Below, in pieces: positions 54,944 through 62,666 of a stretch of DNA of 64,000 bases. The position numbers were made by a program, and so were the translations under genes. Each line of letters opens with the position of its first letter. Positions within the stretch are counted from its first letter, which is position 1. Source of the stretch: Palsa-506 sp963707065 (GTDB taxonomy: Bacteria > Actinomycetota > Actinomycetes > Streptosporangiales > Streptosporangiaceae); NCBI GenBank assembly GCA_963707065.1, contig CAVPPJ010000022.1, forward strand, positions 1-64,000. The letters run 5' to 3'. The notes under the pieces are model-generated. The model was not told the DNA's origin and searched no databases. It saw only the letters and a list, made by a program, of their open reading frames with translations.

Positions 54944-56773
54944 TCAGCTTCCGGCCTTCTTGTCGGACGGCTCCTCGCGGCCGGCCGCCGGACGCTGCGT
55001 CTTGTCCCGCTTGTCTCCTGATACCCGTACCGCGCCGAGCGGCAGCGGCCAGGTCTCGCTCGGATCGCGCATGCCGACCTTGAGCGGCGGCCGCGGGCTA
55101 GCAGAGTCCGGGAGCCCGTTGTCCGGGCGGCCGTTATCGGGGCGGCCCGGGTCCGGGTGGCCGGCCTCAGGGCGGCGCTCGGCCGGGCGGGGCCGGCGCT
55201 CGGCCGGTGCGGTCCGCTGCTCTGCTGACTCGGCCGGGCGGCCCGGCCTGGCTCGTCCCGCGGCGCTGAACGGCGGGATCAGGATCGCTCCCAGTACCGT
55301 CGTCCGCAGCCGGTCGAGCCGCCGGAGGCATTCGGCGACCTCGATTCGCTGGGTCTTGCCGACCTCCACGGCGATGAGCGCGGCGTCCGCGAACTCGGCC
55401 AGCGCGAAGGTGTCGCCGCCCTCACCGGAGGCCTGCGCCTCGATGACCACGAACGGGAAGCTTCTGCGCAGCTCCGCGATAAGGTCGCGGGTCGCGTCAT
55501 GCTGGAAGTTGTAGAGGGCGAAGGAGGTATCCACGCCCGGCGTGACCACCCGGAGCCGCGGGAAGTCAGCCGGCCGCCGCGCGACCTCGCTGACGGTCGC
55601 GTTGCCGCCGAGCACCTCGGCGAGCCCGCGGCCCTGGCCGAGGTGGAAGAGCTCGGGAATCACGCTGGCGTGCAGGTCGGCGCAGACAAGGGCGACCTCG
55701 GAATGCGTCCTGGCCAGCGCCGCGGCCAGGTTAGCCGCGGTGACGCCGCCGCCTGGGCCCGCCGAGGTGCCGGCCACCACCAGGACGTGATTTCCCTCGC
55801 CGAGTGCCGCGGAAGTGCCGTGTGCAAGCTCGGCGAACGCCTGGCCGGTCCTGGACCTCGGGCCGACCAGGGACGGCTGCGTGCCGTGCTTCTTCGCCGA
55901 CACGCTGAGCATGACCGGCAGGTCAAGGTAGCGCTCGATGTCCCTGGCCCCGTGGATCCGCTTGTCGCGGCGGTCGACCAGGAACGCGGCGACCAGGCCG
56001 ATGAGCAGGCCGACGAGCAGGCCGCTCGGCAGGATGAGGAGCGCCTGCGGGCTGGTCGGGCTGCTGGGGATCGAAGCGGGGGTGATGATCACGCCCGCCG
56101 AGACGTCGGACTGCAGCTCGCCCTGCACCACGCCCACCTGGTGGCTCAGCGTGCTCGACTCGCTGTTATCCGCCTTCAGCTGCGACTGCGCGGTGGCGCG
56201 CTGGGTGGAGTTCTGCGGGAGCACCAGGATCTTGGCGGCCAGCGCGGCCTCGTCGTGCCCGAGCGCGGTTACCCTGGTTTGCAGCCCGGTCAGCGTGTTG
56301 TTGAGCTGCTTGGTCGCGGCGGCGGCCTCGCTCGACAGGTACGCGTTGGCGAAGGCCTGGGCGCAGGCGGCCGCTTCGGCGCCGGACGGCATGTGGCAGG
56401 CGATGGCGAGATCAGCGGAGTTGGCCGGGACCGTGACGCTGACCTTCTTGCTCAGCTGCGACGGGGTGAGCGTGCTGTGCAAGGTCTTCCCGGCGGTGGC
56501 CGCGGTGCTGACTGACTGCACCACCTGCGCCTGGCTGTCCATGTTGATGCTGCCGCCGCTGGTCCGGCTGCCCGAGACCGGGGCGGAATTGGCTGCGTTC
56601 GCCTGGACGGACACGGTCGCGGTCGCGGTGTAGACCTTGGGCGCCGTCTTGACGTACGCCCCGGCGGCGAGCAGGCCAAGGGCCGCGCACACGAGCACTA
56701 TCCACCAGCGGCGGCGCAGTATCTCCAGGTAATCGCCTGGCTCGAATGAGTCCGGTCGCTGTGAGATGTTCAT
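54944..56773 (-). CDS. Wzz/BY-kinase-like polysaccharide co-polymerase with a degenerate ATPase domain
   Basis: 609 residues from ATG 56773. The N-terminal Wzz domain reads DYLEILRRRWWIVLVCAALGLLAAGAYV and ends with a second helix LLVGLLIGLVAAFLVDRR. The C-terminal half aligns in layout with CpsD/BY-kinases (VLVVAGTSAGPGGGVTAANLAAALA, VALVCADLHASVIPEL), but the Walker A lysine and Ser/Thr (GxxGKST) are absent and Walker A' Asp-Arg is changed to DLH. There is no C-terminal Tyr cluster; instead an Arg/Pro/Asp-rich repeat (RPDNG-type, about 55090-55200). It probably regulates chain length without kinase activity. First gene of the export operon. Confidence 0.82.
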   Translation of the reverse strand: MNISQRPDSFEPGDYLEILRRRWWIVLVCAALGLLAAGAYVKTAPKVYTATATVSVQANAANSAPVSGSRTSGGSINMDSQAQVVQSVSTAATAGKTLHSTLTPSQLSKKVSVTVPANSADLAIACHMPSGAEAAACAQAFANAYLSSEAAAATKQLNNTLTGLQTRVTALGHDEAALAAKILVLPQNSTQRATAQSQLKADNSESSTLSHQVGVVQGELQSDVSAGVIITPASIPSSPTSPQALLILPSGLLVGLLIGLVAAFLVDRRDKRIHGARDIERYLDLPVMLSVSAKKHGTQPSLVGPRSRTGQAFAELAHGTSAALGEGNHVLVVAGTSAGPGGGVTAANLAAALARTHSEVALVCADLHASVIPELFHLGQGRGLAEVLGGNATVSEVARRPADFPRLRVVTPGVDTSFALYNFQHDATRDLIAELRRSFPFVVIEAQASGEGGDTFALAEFADAALIAVEVGKTQRIEVAECLRRLDRLRTTVLGAILIPPFSAAGRARPGRPAESAEQRTAPAERRPRPAERRPEAGHPDPGRPDNGRPDNGLPDSASPRPPLKVGMRDPSETWPLPLGAVRVSGDKRDKTQRPAAGREEPSDKKAGS

Positions 56774-57343
56774 GCAGCAGTGCTCCTCACTCTGCGTGCC
56801 CCCCGGGACACCGTGTGCCTGGGATGCTCGGCTGCCACTCAGTTGCCCGACAGCTGGCTTGCCCGACCTGAAGCATGTGTCGCTAACAGTGACAGCCAAG
56901 CTTATCGGGTGATCTCAGTGGCTTCTGCCGACGATCATGTGTTATTGCCCCGCGTTTGCCCGCCGCTGGTAGCGGCGTTGCGCGCCGGGGTGCTGCGGAC
57001 CTGGGCGCTGCCGCGCCCGTGCCCGTCAAGCGGGCGGCGGATAAGTGGTGGATGGGTGGAGTTTCTGGCCGCTGTATAGCCTGTCCGCATGATCTTGCGG
57101 GCGTTATTCAGCGGCCATCTAGCTGAGCATTTATCGGTGCCGTCGAGCCGCATGTAATTCCAAATTCAGATAGCTGTCCTGATAACGCCTTACGGCGGCC
57201 CGCCGTCCCTGCGGCGGCACTGCCGCCGGCCGTGCGCTGCCGGGTGGCCGGCTGGCGGGCGCAGCGAGCGAGCCCGGCCGCGCCTCCCAGGTTTAGACGC
57301 GCTGAGGTATGGTCCGGTTCACCCGTAATCTGCAGGAGAGCCA
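56774..57343. other. Promoter-rich intergenic region between the export operon and the S9 peptidase
   Basis: 570 bases without a credible gene. A near-perfect inverted repeat lies at 56878-56894, and AT-richer patches at 56890-56950 and 57090-57185, which likely contain promoters for both directions. The stretch 57190-57290 is very GC-rich with several short palindromes. AGGAG at about 57333-57337 serves the GTG at 57344. Confidence 0.55.
56878..56894. promoter_or_regulatory. Inverted repeat upstream of the Wzz-like gene
   Basis: TGTCGCT-AAC-AGTGACA: 7-base arms with one mismatch and a 3-base centre, about 105 bp upstream of the ATG. Its position fits an operator for the export operon; the binding regulator is unknown. 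Confidence 0.4.
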
Positions 57344-59455
57344 GTGACGCCGTTCCGCGATCTTCACGACTACGTTGCCTTCCCTGAGCTGACGGCGCTC
57401 CGGCTGTCGCCGGATGGCAGCTGGCTGGCCGCCGTGGTGCAGACGGTGAATGCGGAAGGAAAGAAGTTCGTCAGCAGCATCTGGCGGATAGATGCGAGCC
57501 CGGCCGGCCACGGAAGCCCCCCGGCCCGGCTGACCCGCAGCGCTGAAGGCGAGGGCAGCCCGGCCTTCCTGCCCGATGGCTCCCTGCTCTTCATCTCCCG
57601 GCGCGAGGGACCGGCTGCCGGGCCAGGCGCCGATGGCGAGCCTGACCGGGACAAGGCCGCCCTGTGGCTACTGCCCGCCGGCGGCGGCGAGGCCAGCAGG
57701 ATTGCCGCCCCGCCCGGCGGCGTCGCCGGGATGGCCGCGGCCGGGGAGGCCAGGTCCGCTATTTTCACCTCGCCCGTGCTGCCCGGCGCCAGTGACGGCG
57801 CCCAGGACGCCGCGCGCCGCAAGGCGCGCAAGGACGCGGGCGTGACCGCGATCCTGCACGAGGCGGGCCCGGTGCGGCACTGGGACCACGACCTTGGCCC
57901 GGACAGCCTGCGGCTGCAGGTAGCGGTGATCGGTGACCCTGGCGCGGATGCGGCGGCGGGCGGCCACGCTCCGCCGGCCGCCGAGCCACGCGATCTGACC
58001 CCGGACCCGGGCCGGGCGCTGGACGACAGCTACTTCGAGCTGACCCCCGACGGTTCGCTCGCGGTGGCCGGCTGGTCGGTTACCGATGATGCCGCGGCCG
58101 TCACCGGGGAGGTCACCGTCATCACAGTGGCCACCGGCGAACGCCGCACGCTGCTATCGGCGCCCGGCTATGACTTCTCCGATCCGCGGATCTCGCCGGA
58201 CGGCAGGCTGGTGGCCTGCCTGCGGGCGGCACACGACAGCTACCAGAGCCCGGGCGACGTGACGCTGGTGGTGGCGGCCCTGCACAGCGGGACCAGCGGT
58301 GGCGGGACCGGCGGTGGCGGCGGGACCGGCGGCGGCGGGCCGCGCGACCTGCTGGCCGGGCTTGACCGCCGGCCGCTGGAAGCCGCCTGGGCACCGGACT
58401 CGGCGTCGGTCTACTTCACTGCCGACGACAACGGCAGGCGCCCGGTCTTCCGGGTGGATGTCGCGACGGCGGAGGTCACCAGGATCACCGCGGACGACGC
58501 GGCGTACGGCAGCCTGTGCCCGGCACCGGACGGCCGCTGGGTCTACGCGCTGCGGGCCGCCATCGACGAGCCGCCCGCGCCGGTCCGGCTGGATGTGACG
58601 GCGGCGGGCCGCGATCCGGTCCGGCTGGCCGGCCCGGCCGACCGGCCCGGCCTGCCGGGCACGCTGACCGAGGTGCAGACCGTGGCCGCCGACGGTGCCA
58701 CCATCCGGGGCTGGCTGGTGCTGCCGGCCGGCGCATCGGCCGGCGCACCGGCGCCGTTGCTGCTCTGGGTGCACGGCGGCCCGGTGATGAGCTGGAACTC
58801 CTGGTCCTGGCGGTGGAACCCGTGGCTGATGGCCGAGCGCGGCTACGCGGTGCTGCTGCCCGACCCGGCCCTGTCGACCGGATACGGGCACGATTTCATC
58901 GCCCGGGGTCACGGCCGGTGGGGCGAGGCGCCCTTCACCGACGTGATGGCGATCACCGACGCGGTGGTCGCCCGGCCGGACATCGACGCGGCCAGGACGG
59001 CCATGATGGGCGGGTCGTTCGGCGGGTACATGGCGAACTGGATCGCCGGCCACACCGACCGGTTCAGCGCCATCGTCAGCCATGCCGGCCTGTGGGCACT
59101 GGACCAGATGTTCGCCACCACCGACCTGCCCTCGTACTGGCGCAGGCAGTTCGGCGACCCGCTGACGCAGCCCGGGCGCTACCTGGAGAATTCGCCGAAC
59201 CTGCATGTCGCGGCCATCAGGACGCCGATGCTGGTGATCCACGGGGACAAGGACTACCGGGTCCCGGTCGGCGAGGCGCTGCGGCTCTGGGCCGACCTGG
59301 CGGGCCGGCCCGCGGACGCCAAGTTCCTCTACTTCCCGGACGAGAACCACTGGATCCTGACGCCCGGGCACGTCATCGTCTGGTACGAGACGGTGCTGGC
59401 CTTCCTCGCGCAGCACGTGCTCGGCGAGCCATGGCGGCGGCCGGACCTGCTCTGA
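57344..59455 (+). CDS. S9-family prolyl oligopeptidase-like serine peptidase
   Basis: 703 residues, GTG start. Residues 1-430 form a beta-propeller with TolB-like repeats (LRLSPDGSWLAAVV, SPAFLPDGSLLFIS, ISPDGRLVACLR). The C-terminal alpha/beta hydrolase has LLLWVHGGPVMSW, the nucleophile GGSFGGYMANW (Ser), Asp in VIHGDKDYRVPV and His in DENHWI. It resembles acylaminoacyl peptidase/DPP-type cytosolic enzymes; no signal peptide. A Gly/Thr-rich loop (58290-58345) is an expansion between blades. It is 20 bp before menG on the same strand, probably by chance of gene order rather than function. Confidence 0.9.
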   Translation: MTPFRDLHDYVAFPELTALRLSPDGSWLAAVVQTVNAEGKKFVSSIWRIDASPAGHGSPPARLTRSAEGEGSPAFLPDGSLLFISRREGPAAGPGADGEPDRDKAALWLLPAGGGEASRIAAPPGGVAGMAAAGEARSAIFTSPVLPGASDGAQDAARRKARKDAGVTAILHEAGPVRHWDHDLGPDSLRLQVAVIGDPGADAAAGGHAPPAAEPRDLTPDPGRALDDSYFELTPDGSLAVAGWSVTDDAAAVTGEVTVITVATGERRTLLSAPGYDFSDPRISPDGRLVACLRAAHDSYQSPGDVTLVVAALHSGTSGGGTGGGGGTGGGGPRDLLAGLDRRPLEAAWAPDSASVYFTADDNGRRPVFRVDVATAEVTRITADDAAYGSLCPAPDGRWVYALRAAIDEPPAPVRLDVTAAGRDPVRLAGPADRPGLPGTLTEVQTVAADGATIRGWLVLPAGASAGAPAPLLLWVHGGPVMSWNSWSWRWNPWLMAERGYAVLLPDPALSTGYGHDFIARGHGRWGEAPFTDVMAITDAVVARPDIDAARTAMMGGSFGGYMANWIAGHTDRFSAIVSHAGLWALDQMFATTDLPSYWRRQFGDPLTQPGRYLENSPNLHVAAIRTPMLVIHGDKDYRVPVGEALRLWADLAGRPADAKFLYFPDENHWILTPGHVIVWYETVLAFLAQHVLGEPWRRPDLL

Positions 59456-59474
59456 GGTGTGCCAGGCTGGAGGC

Positions 59475-60197
59475 ATGACCCGCGCCCGGCTGGATAAGCG
59501 TCCCGGCGAGGTCGCCGCCATGTTCGACCTGCTGGCCGAACGCTACGACCTGCTCAACGACCTGCTATCGCTCGGCCAGGACCGGCGCTGGCGCAAGGTC
59601 GTGGCCAGCGCCGTGGGGGCCACCGCCGGGCAGCGGATCCTCGATCTCGCCGCGGGCACCGGAACCTCGTCGCGGGCCTTCACCGGCGCCGGCGCGCATT
59701 GCGTTGCCTGCGACTTCTCGCTCGGCATGCTCGGCGTGGGCGTGCGCAGGCCGGCCGCGTCGGTCGCGTTCGTGGCCGGTGACGCGCTGGCGCTGCCGTT
59801 CGCTGACGCATCGTTCGACGCCGTCACGATCTCCTTCGGGCTGCGGAACCTCACCGATCCGGACGCCGGGCTGGCCGAGTTGCTCCGGGTCACCAGGCCC
59901 GGCGGGCGGCTGGTGGTCTGCGAGTTCGGCCACCTCCCCTGGCGGAGCCTGGACGTGGCGTACGAGCGCTACCTGGCGGCCGTGCTGCCGGTGGTCGCAC
60001 GCCGGCTGTCGGGCAACCCGGCGGCGTACGACTACCTCGCCGAGTCGATCGCCGGCTGGCCGGCCCAGGCTGAGCTCGCGCGGCGGATCCGGGCCGCCGG
60101 ATGGTCGGCGGTGGGCTGGCGGAACCTCACCATGGGCGTCGTCGCCGTGCATACGGCCAGGAGGGCCGACTCGGTAGCGGCCGGCGGCACGGTTTAG
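59475..60197 (+). CDS. menG: Demethylmenaquinone methyltransferase
   Basis: 240 residues from ATG 59475 (GGAG upstream). MFDLLAERYDLLNDLLSLGQDRRWRK is the UbiE/MenG N-terminal signature, ILDLAAGTGTSSRAF the SAM site, and ISFGLRNLTDPDAGLAELLRVTRPGGRLVVCEF the second. It performs the last step of menaquinone synthesis, supplying the electron acceptor for the NDH-1 genes downstream. In actinobacteria menG and a geranylgeranyl reductase are often adjacent to nuo. Confidence 0.94.
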   Translation: MTRARLDKRPGEVAAMFDLLAERYDLLNDLLSLGQDRRWRKVVASAVGATAGQRILDLAAGTGTSSRAFTGAGAHCVACDFSLGMLGVGVRRPAASVAFVAGDALALPFADASFDAVTISFGLRNLTDPDAGLAELLRVTRPGGRLVVCEFGHLPWRSLDVAYERYLAAVLPVVARRLSGNPAAYDYLAESIAGWPAQAELARRIRAAGWSAVGWRNLTMGVVAVHTARRADSVAAGGTV

Positions 60198-60200
60198 ACT
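60195..60200 (+). promoter_or_regulatory. Possible -10 element for the reductase/nuo transcript
   Basis: TAGACT overlaps the menG stop codon and lies 13 bp upstream of the Rex-type palindrome. No clear -35 was identified. Confidence 0.35.
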
Positions 60201-60212
60201 GACCGCAGAGCA

Positions 60213-60232
60213 CTTGTGAAGCTGTTCACAAG
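60213..60232. promoter_or_regulatory. Rex-type operator upstream of the reductase-nuo operon
   Basis: A perfect inverted repeat, CTTGTGAA-GCTG-TTCACAAG, 17 bp before GTG 60250. It contains TTGTGAA-N4-TTCACAA, the binding consensus of Rex, the NADH/NAD+ sensor that in Streptomyces coelicolor represses the nuo and cyd operons when NADH is low. Position between -10 and start codon fits repression. The palindrome is seen directly; binding is inferred. Confidence 0.85.
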
Positions 60233-60249
60233 ATAGTCAGGACGGGTTC

Positions 60250-61662
60250 GTGACCGAGCAAGTACCCATTGCTGACGCCCCGGACATGGCATCGCATGAC
60301 ATCGGTCCGGCCAGCCGGTCCGTACCCGCGAGGCGCCGGGCAGGCGGCAGCGGCATTTCCGGCCAGGGTGACCAGAGCGCTGACGTCGTCATCGTCGGGG
60401 CCGGCCCGGCGGGCTCCGCGGCAGCCTTCTTCCTCGCCACCGCGGGCCTGGACGTGCTGATGCTGGAGAAGTCCCGCTTTCCCCGCGAGAAGGTCTGCGG
60501 CGACGGGCTGACCCCGCGGGCAGTCAAGGCGCTGGCCGGCATGGGCGTGCCGATCTCGGCGCAGGACGGCTGGCTGCCGAACAAGGGCCTGCGGATCATC
60601 GGCGGCGGCGGCCGGATCGAGGTGCCCTGGCCCGACCTGTCCAGCTTCCCGGGCTTCGGGCTGGTGCGGACCCGGCTCGACTTCGACGAGATCCTGGCGC
60701 GGCACGCGGAGAAGGCGGGAGCCCGGCTGCTGGAAGGCGTCAACGTGACCGGCCCGCTGCTCGATGACCGGACCGGGCGCGTCATCGGGGTCAAGGCGCG
60801 GCGCGGCGGCGCATCCGCCGAAGGCACCGGCCGCAGGGCGGTTCCCGCAGACCAGGCAGAACGCAGCTTCCGCGGCCGGGTCGTCATCGCCGCTGACGGC
60901 AACTCGTCGCGACTGTCCGTTTCGATGGGCTTGCAGCGGCGAGATGACCGGCCGCTCGGCGTCGCCGTCCGCACGTACTACTCCAGCCCGCGGCACGACG
61001 ATGACTACCTGGAGGCGTGGCTGGACCTGTGGGACGGCGACACGCTGCTGCCCGGCTACGGCTGGATCTTCGGCATGGGCGACGGCACCAGCAATGTCGG
61101 CCTCGGCCTGCTGAATACCAGCTCCGCGTTCCAGCGCATCGACTACCGGGTGCTGCTGCGCCGCTGGCTTGCCGCGATGCCGGCCGAATGGGGTCTCTGC
61201 GAGGAGAACCGGACCCAGCCGATCCGCGGCGCCGCGCTGCCGATGGGATTCAACCGGACCCCGCATTACGCTAACGGCCTGCTGCTGGCCGGTGACGCGG
61301 GCGGGATGGTCAACCCGTTCAACGGGGAGGGCATCGGCTACGCGCTCGAGTCCGGCGAGATCGCCGCGCGGGTGATCGTGCAGTCGCTGAGCCGGCCGAC
61401 CGCGGCGAGCAGGGAACTCGCTCTGCGCGGGTACCCGGCAGCGCTGGACGACGCCTACGGGGGGTACTACACGCTGGCCCGCACGTTCGTGCGGCTGATC
61501 GGCCGCCCGGGGTTCATGCAGTTCGCGGCCAGGCATGGGGTGAAGCGCCCGGCGGTGATGCGGCTGACGATGAAGCTGCTTGGCAACCTGACGGAAACCC
61601 GCGGCGGCGACGCGGTCGATCGTCTGGTCAACGCACTGTCTAAGATGACGCCGGCGGCTTAG
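60250..61662 (+). CDS. Geranylgeranyl reductase-family FAD oxidoreductase
   Basis: 470 residues from GTG 60250. FAD site ADVVIVGAGPAGSAAAFFLATAGLDVLMLE, the family motif KSRFPREKVCGDGLTPRAVKAL, and LLAGDAGGMVNPFNGEGIGYALESG. This group saturates isoprenoid side chains; in actinobacteria MenJ-type members reduce one double bond of menaquinone. Placed between menG and nuo, a menaquinone reductase role is likely. About 50 residues of a Gly/Ala-rich insertion lie near 190-215. A Rex-type operator precedes it. Confidence 0.88.
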   Translation: MTEQVPIADAPDMASHDIGPASRSVPARRRAGGSGISGQGDQSADVVIVGAGPAGSAAAFFLATAGLDVLMLEKSRFPREKVCGDGLTPRAVKALAGMGVPISAQDGWLPNKGLRIIGGGGRIEVPWPDLSSFPGFGLVRTRLDFDEILARHAEKAGARLLEGVNVTGPLLDDRTGRVIGVKARRGGASAEGTGRRAVPADQAERSFRGRVVIAADGNSSRLSVSMGLQRRDDRPLGVAVRTYYSSPRHDDDYLEAWLDLWDGDTLLPGYGWIFGMGDGTSNVGLGLLNTSSAFQRIDYRVLLRRWLAAMPAEWGLCEENRTQPIRGAALPMGFNRTPHYANGLLLAGDAGGMVNPFNGEGIGYALESGEIAARVIVQSLSRPTAASRELALRGYPAALDDAYGGYYTLARTFVRLIGRPGFMQFAARHGVKRPAVMRLTMKLLGNLTETRGGDAVDRLVNALSKMTPAA

Positions 61663-61722
61663 CCGCGCGAGACGACGCTGCCGGAGGCGATGGCCCGGGA
61701 GCCGGAAGAGGAGGTGACGGCG

Positions 61723-62082
61723 ATGCTGAGCTTGTACGTGCCGATCCTGGTGCTGGCGGGGCTAGCTGCCGTCTTCGCCCTCTTCTCGCTGGTAATGGGC
61801 TCGCTGGCGGGTCCTAAGCGGTGGAACAGGGCGAAGCTCGAGGCTTACGAGTGCGGCATCGAGCCGACCAGGCAGCCCAGCGGAATCAGGTTCCCGGTTA
61901 AGTACTACCTGACGGCGATGCTCTTCATCGTGTTCGACATCGAGATCATCTTCCTGTACCCCTGGGCCGTCGCCTTTGACCGGCTTGGCGTATTCGGGCT
62001 GGTCGAGATGGTGACTTTCATCGGCACCGTGCTTGTCGCGTACGCCTACGTCTGGCGGCGCGGCGGTCTGGAGTGGGACTAG
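61723..62082 (+). CDS. nuoA: NADH-quinone oxidoreductase subunit A
   Basis: 119 residues from ATG 61723, with GAGGAGG 9 bases upstream; an ATG at 61690 would add 11 residues that are not conserved. Three transmembrane helices, AKLEAYECGIEP in the loop and VKYYLTAMLFIVFDIEIIFLYPWA are standard NuoA text, ending WRRGGLEWD. A membrane-arm subunit next to the quinone site of complex I. Followed by nuoB after 2 bases. Confidence 0.95.
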   Translation: MLSLYVPILVLAGLAAVFALFSLVMGSLAGPKRWNRAKLEAYECGIEPTRQPSGIRFPVKYYLTAMLFIVFDIEIIFLYPWAVAFDRLGVFGLVEMVTFIGTVLVAYAYVWRRGGLEWD

Positions 62083-62084
62083 CC

Positions 62085-62666
62085 ATGGGCCTGGAAGAGA
62101 AGCTGCCGAGCGGGATCCTGCTGACCACCGTCGAGAAGGTGGCCGGGTACGCGCGCAAGAGCTCGGTCTGGCCGGCCACGTTCGGGCTCGCCTGCTGCGC
62201 GATGGAGCTGATCTCCACCGGCGGCCCCCGGCACGACCTGGCCAGGTTCGGCATGGAGCGCGCCTCGGCCACGCCCAGGCAGGCCGACCTGATGATCGTG
62301 GCCGGCCGGGTGAGCCAGAAGATGGGGCCGGTGCTCCGCCAGATCTATGACCAGATGGCCGAGCCCAAGTGGGTGATCTCGATGGGCGTCTGTGCCTCCA
62401 GCGGCGGCATGTTCAACAACTACGCGATTGTCCAGGGCGTCGATCACATCGTCCCGGTGGACATCTACCTGCCGGGCTGCCCGCCGCGCCCGGAGATGCT
62501 GCTCGACTCGATACTCAAACTGCACGACAAGATCCAGAACATGAAGCTCGGCGTCAACCGGGAGAAGCAGGTCGAGGAACTGGAGCGGGCCAGGCTGCGG
62601 CGGCTGCCGCTGGCGGCCGGCCTCGGCGGCCAGCCAGGCCAGCCGCAGCAGGGAGGGCCGCGGTGA
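62085..62666 (+). CDS. nuoB: NADH-quinone oxidoreductase subunit B
   Basis: 193 residues. FGLACCAMEL, GVCASSGGMFNNY and PVDIYLPGCPPRPEMLLDSI provide the cysteines that bind the N2 4Fe-4S cluster, the last in the chain to quinone. The C-terminal 25 residues are Gln/Gly/Pro-rich and not conserved. The TGA stop overlaps GTG of nuoC. ATG 62085 is preferred over the in-frame upstream start, which overlaps nuoA. Confidence 0.96.
   Translation: MGLEEKLPSGILLTTVEKVAGYARKSSVWPATFGLACCAMELISTGGPRHDLARFGMERASATPRQADLMIVAGRVSQKMGPVLRQIYDQMAEPKWVISMGVCASSGGMFNNYAIVQGVDHIVPVDIYLPGCPPRPEMLLDSILKLHDKIQNMKLGVNREKQVEELERARLRRLPLAAGLGGQPGQPQQGGPR

Noticed and set aside
58154..59521. 455-residue frame opposite the S9 peptidase
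   Set aside because: Arg/Gly/Pro-rich with no conserved pattern; the peptidase on the plus strand has a full catalytic triad.
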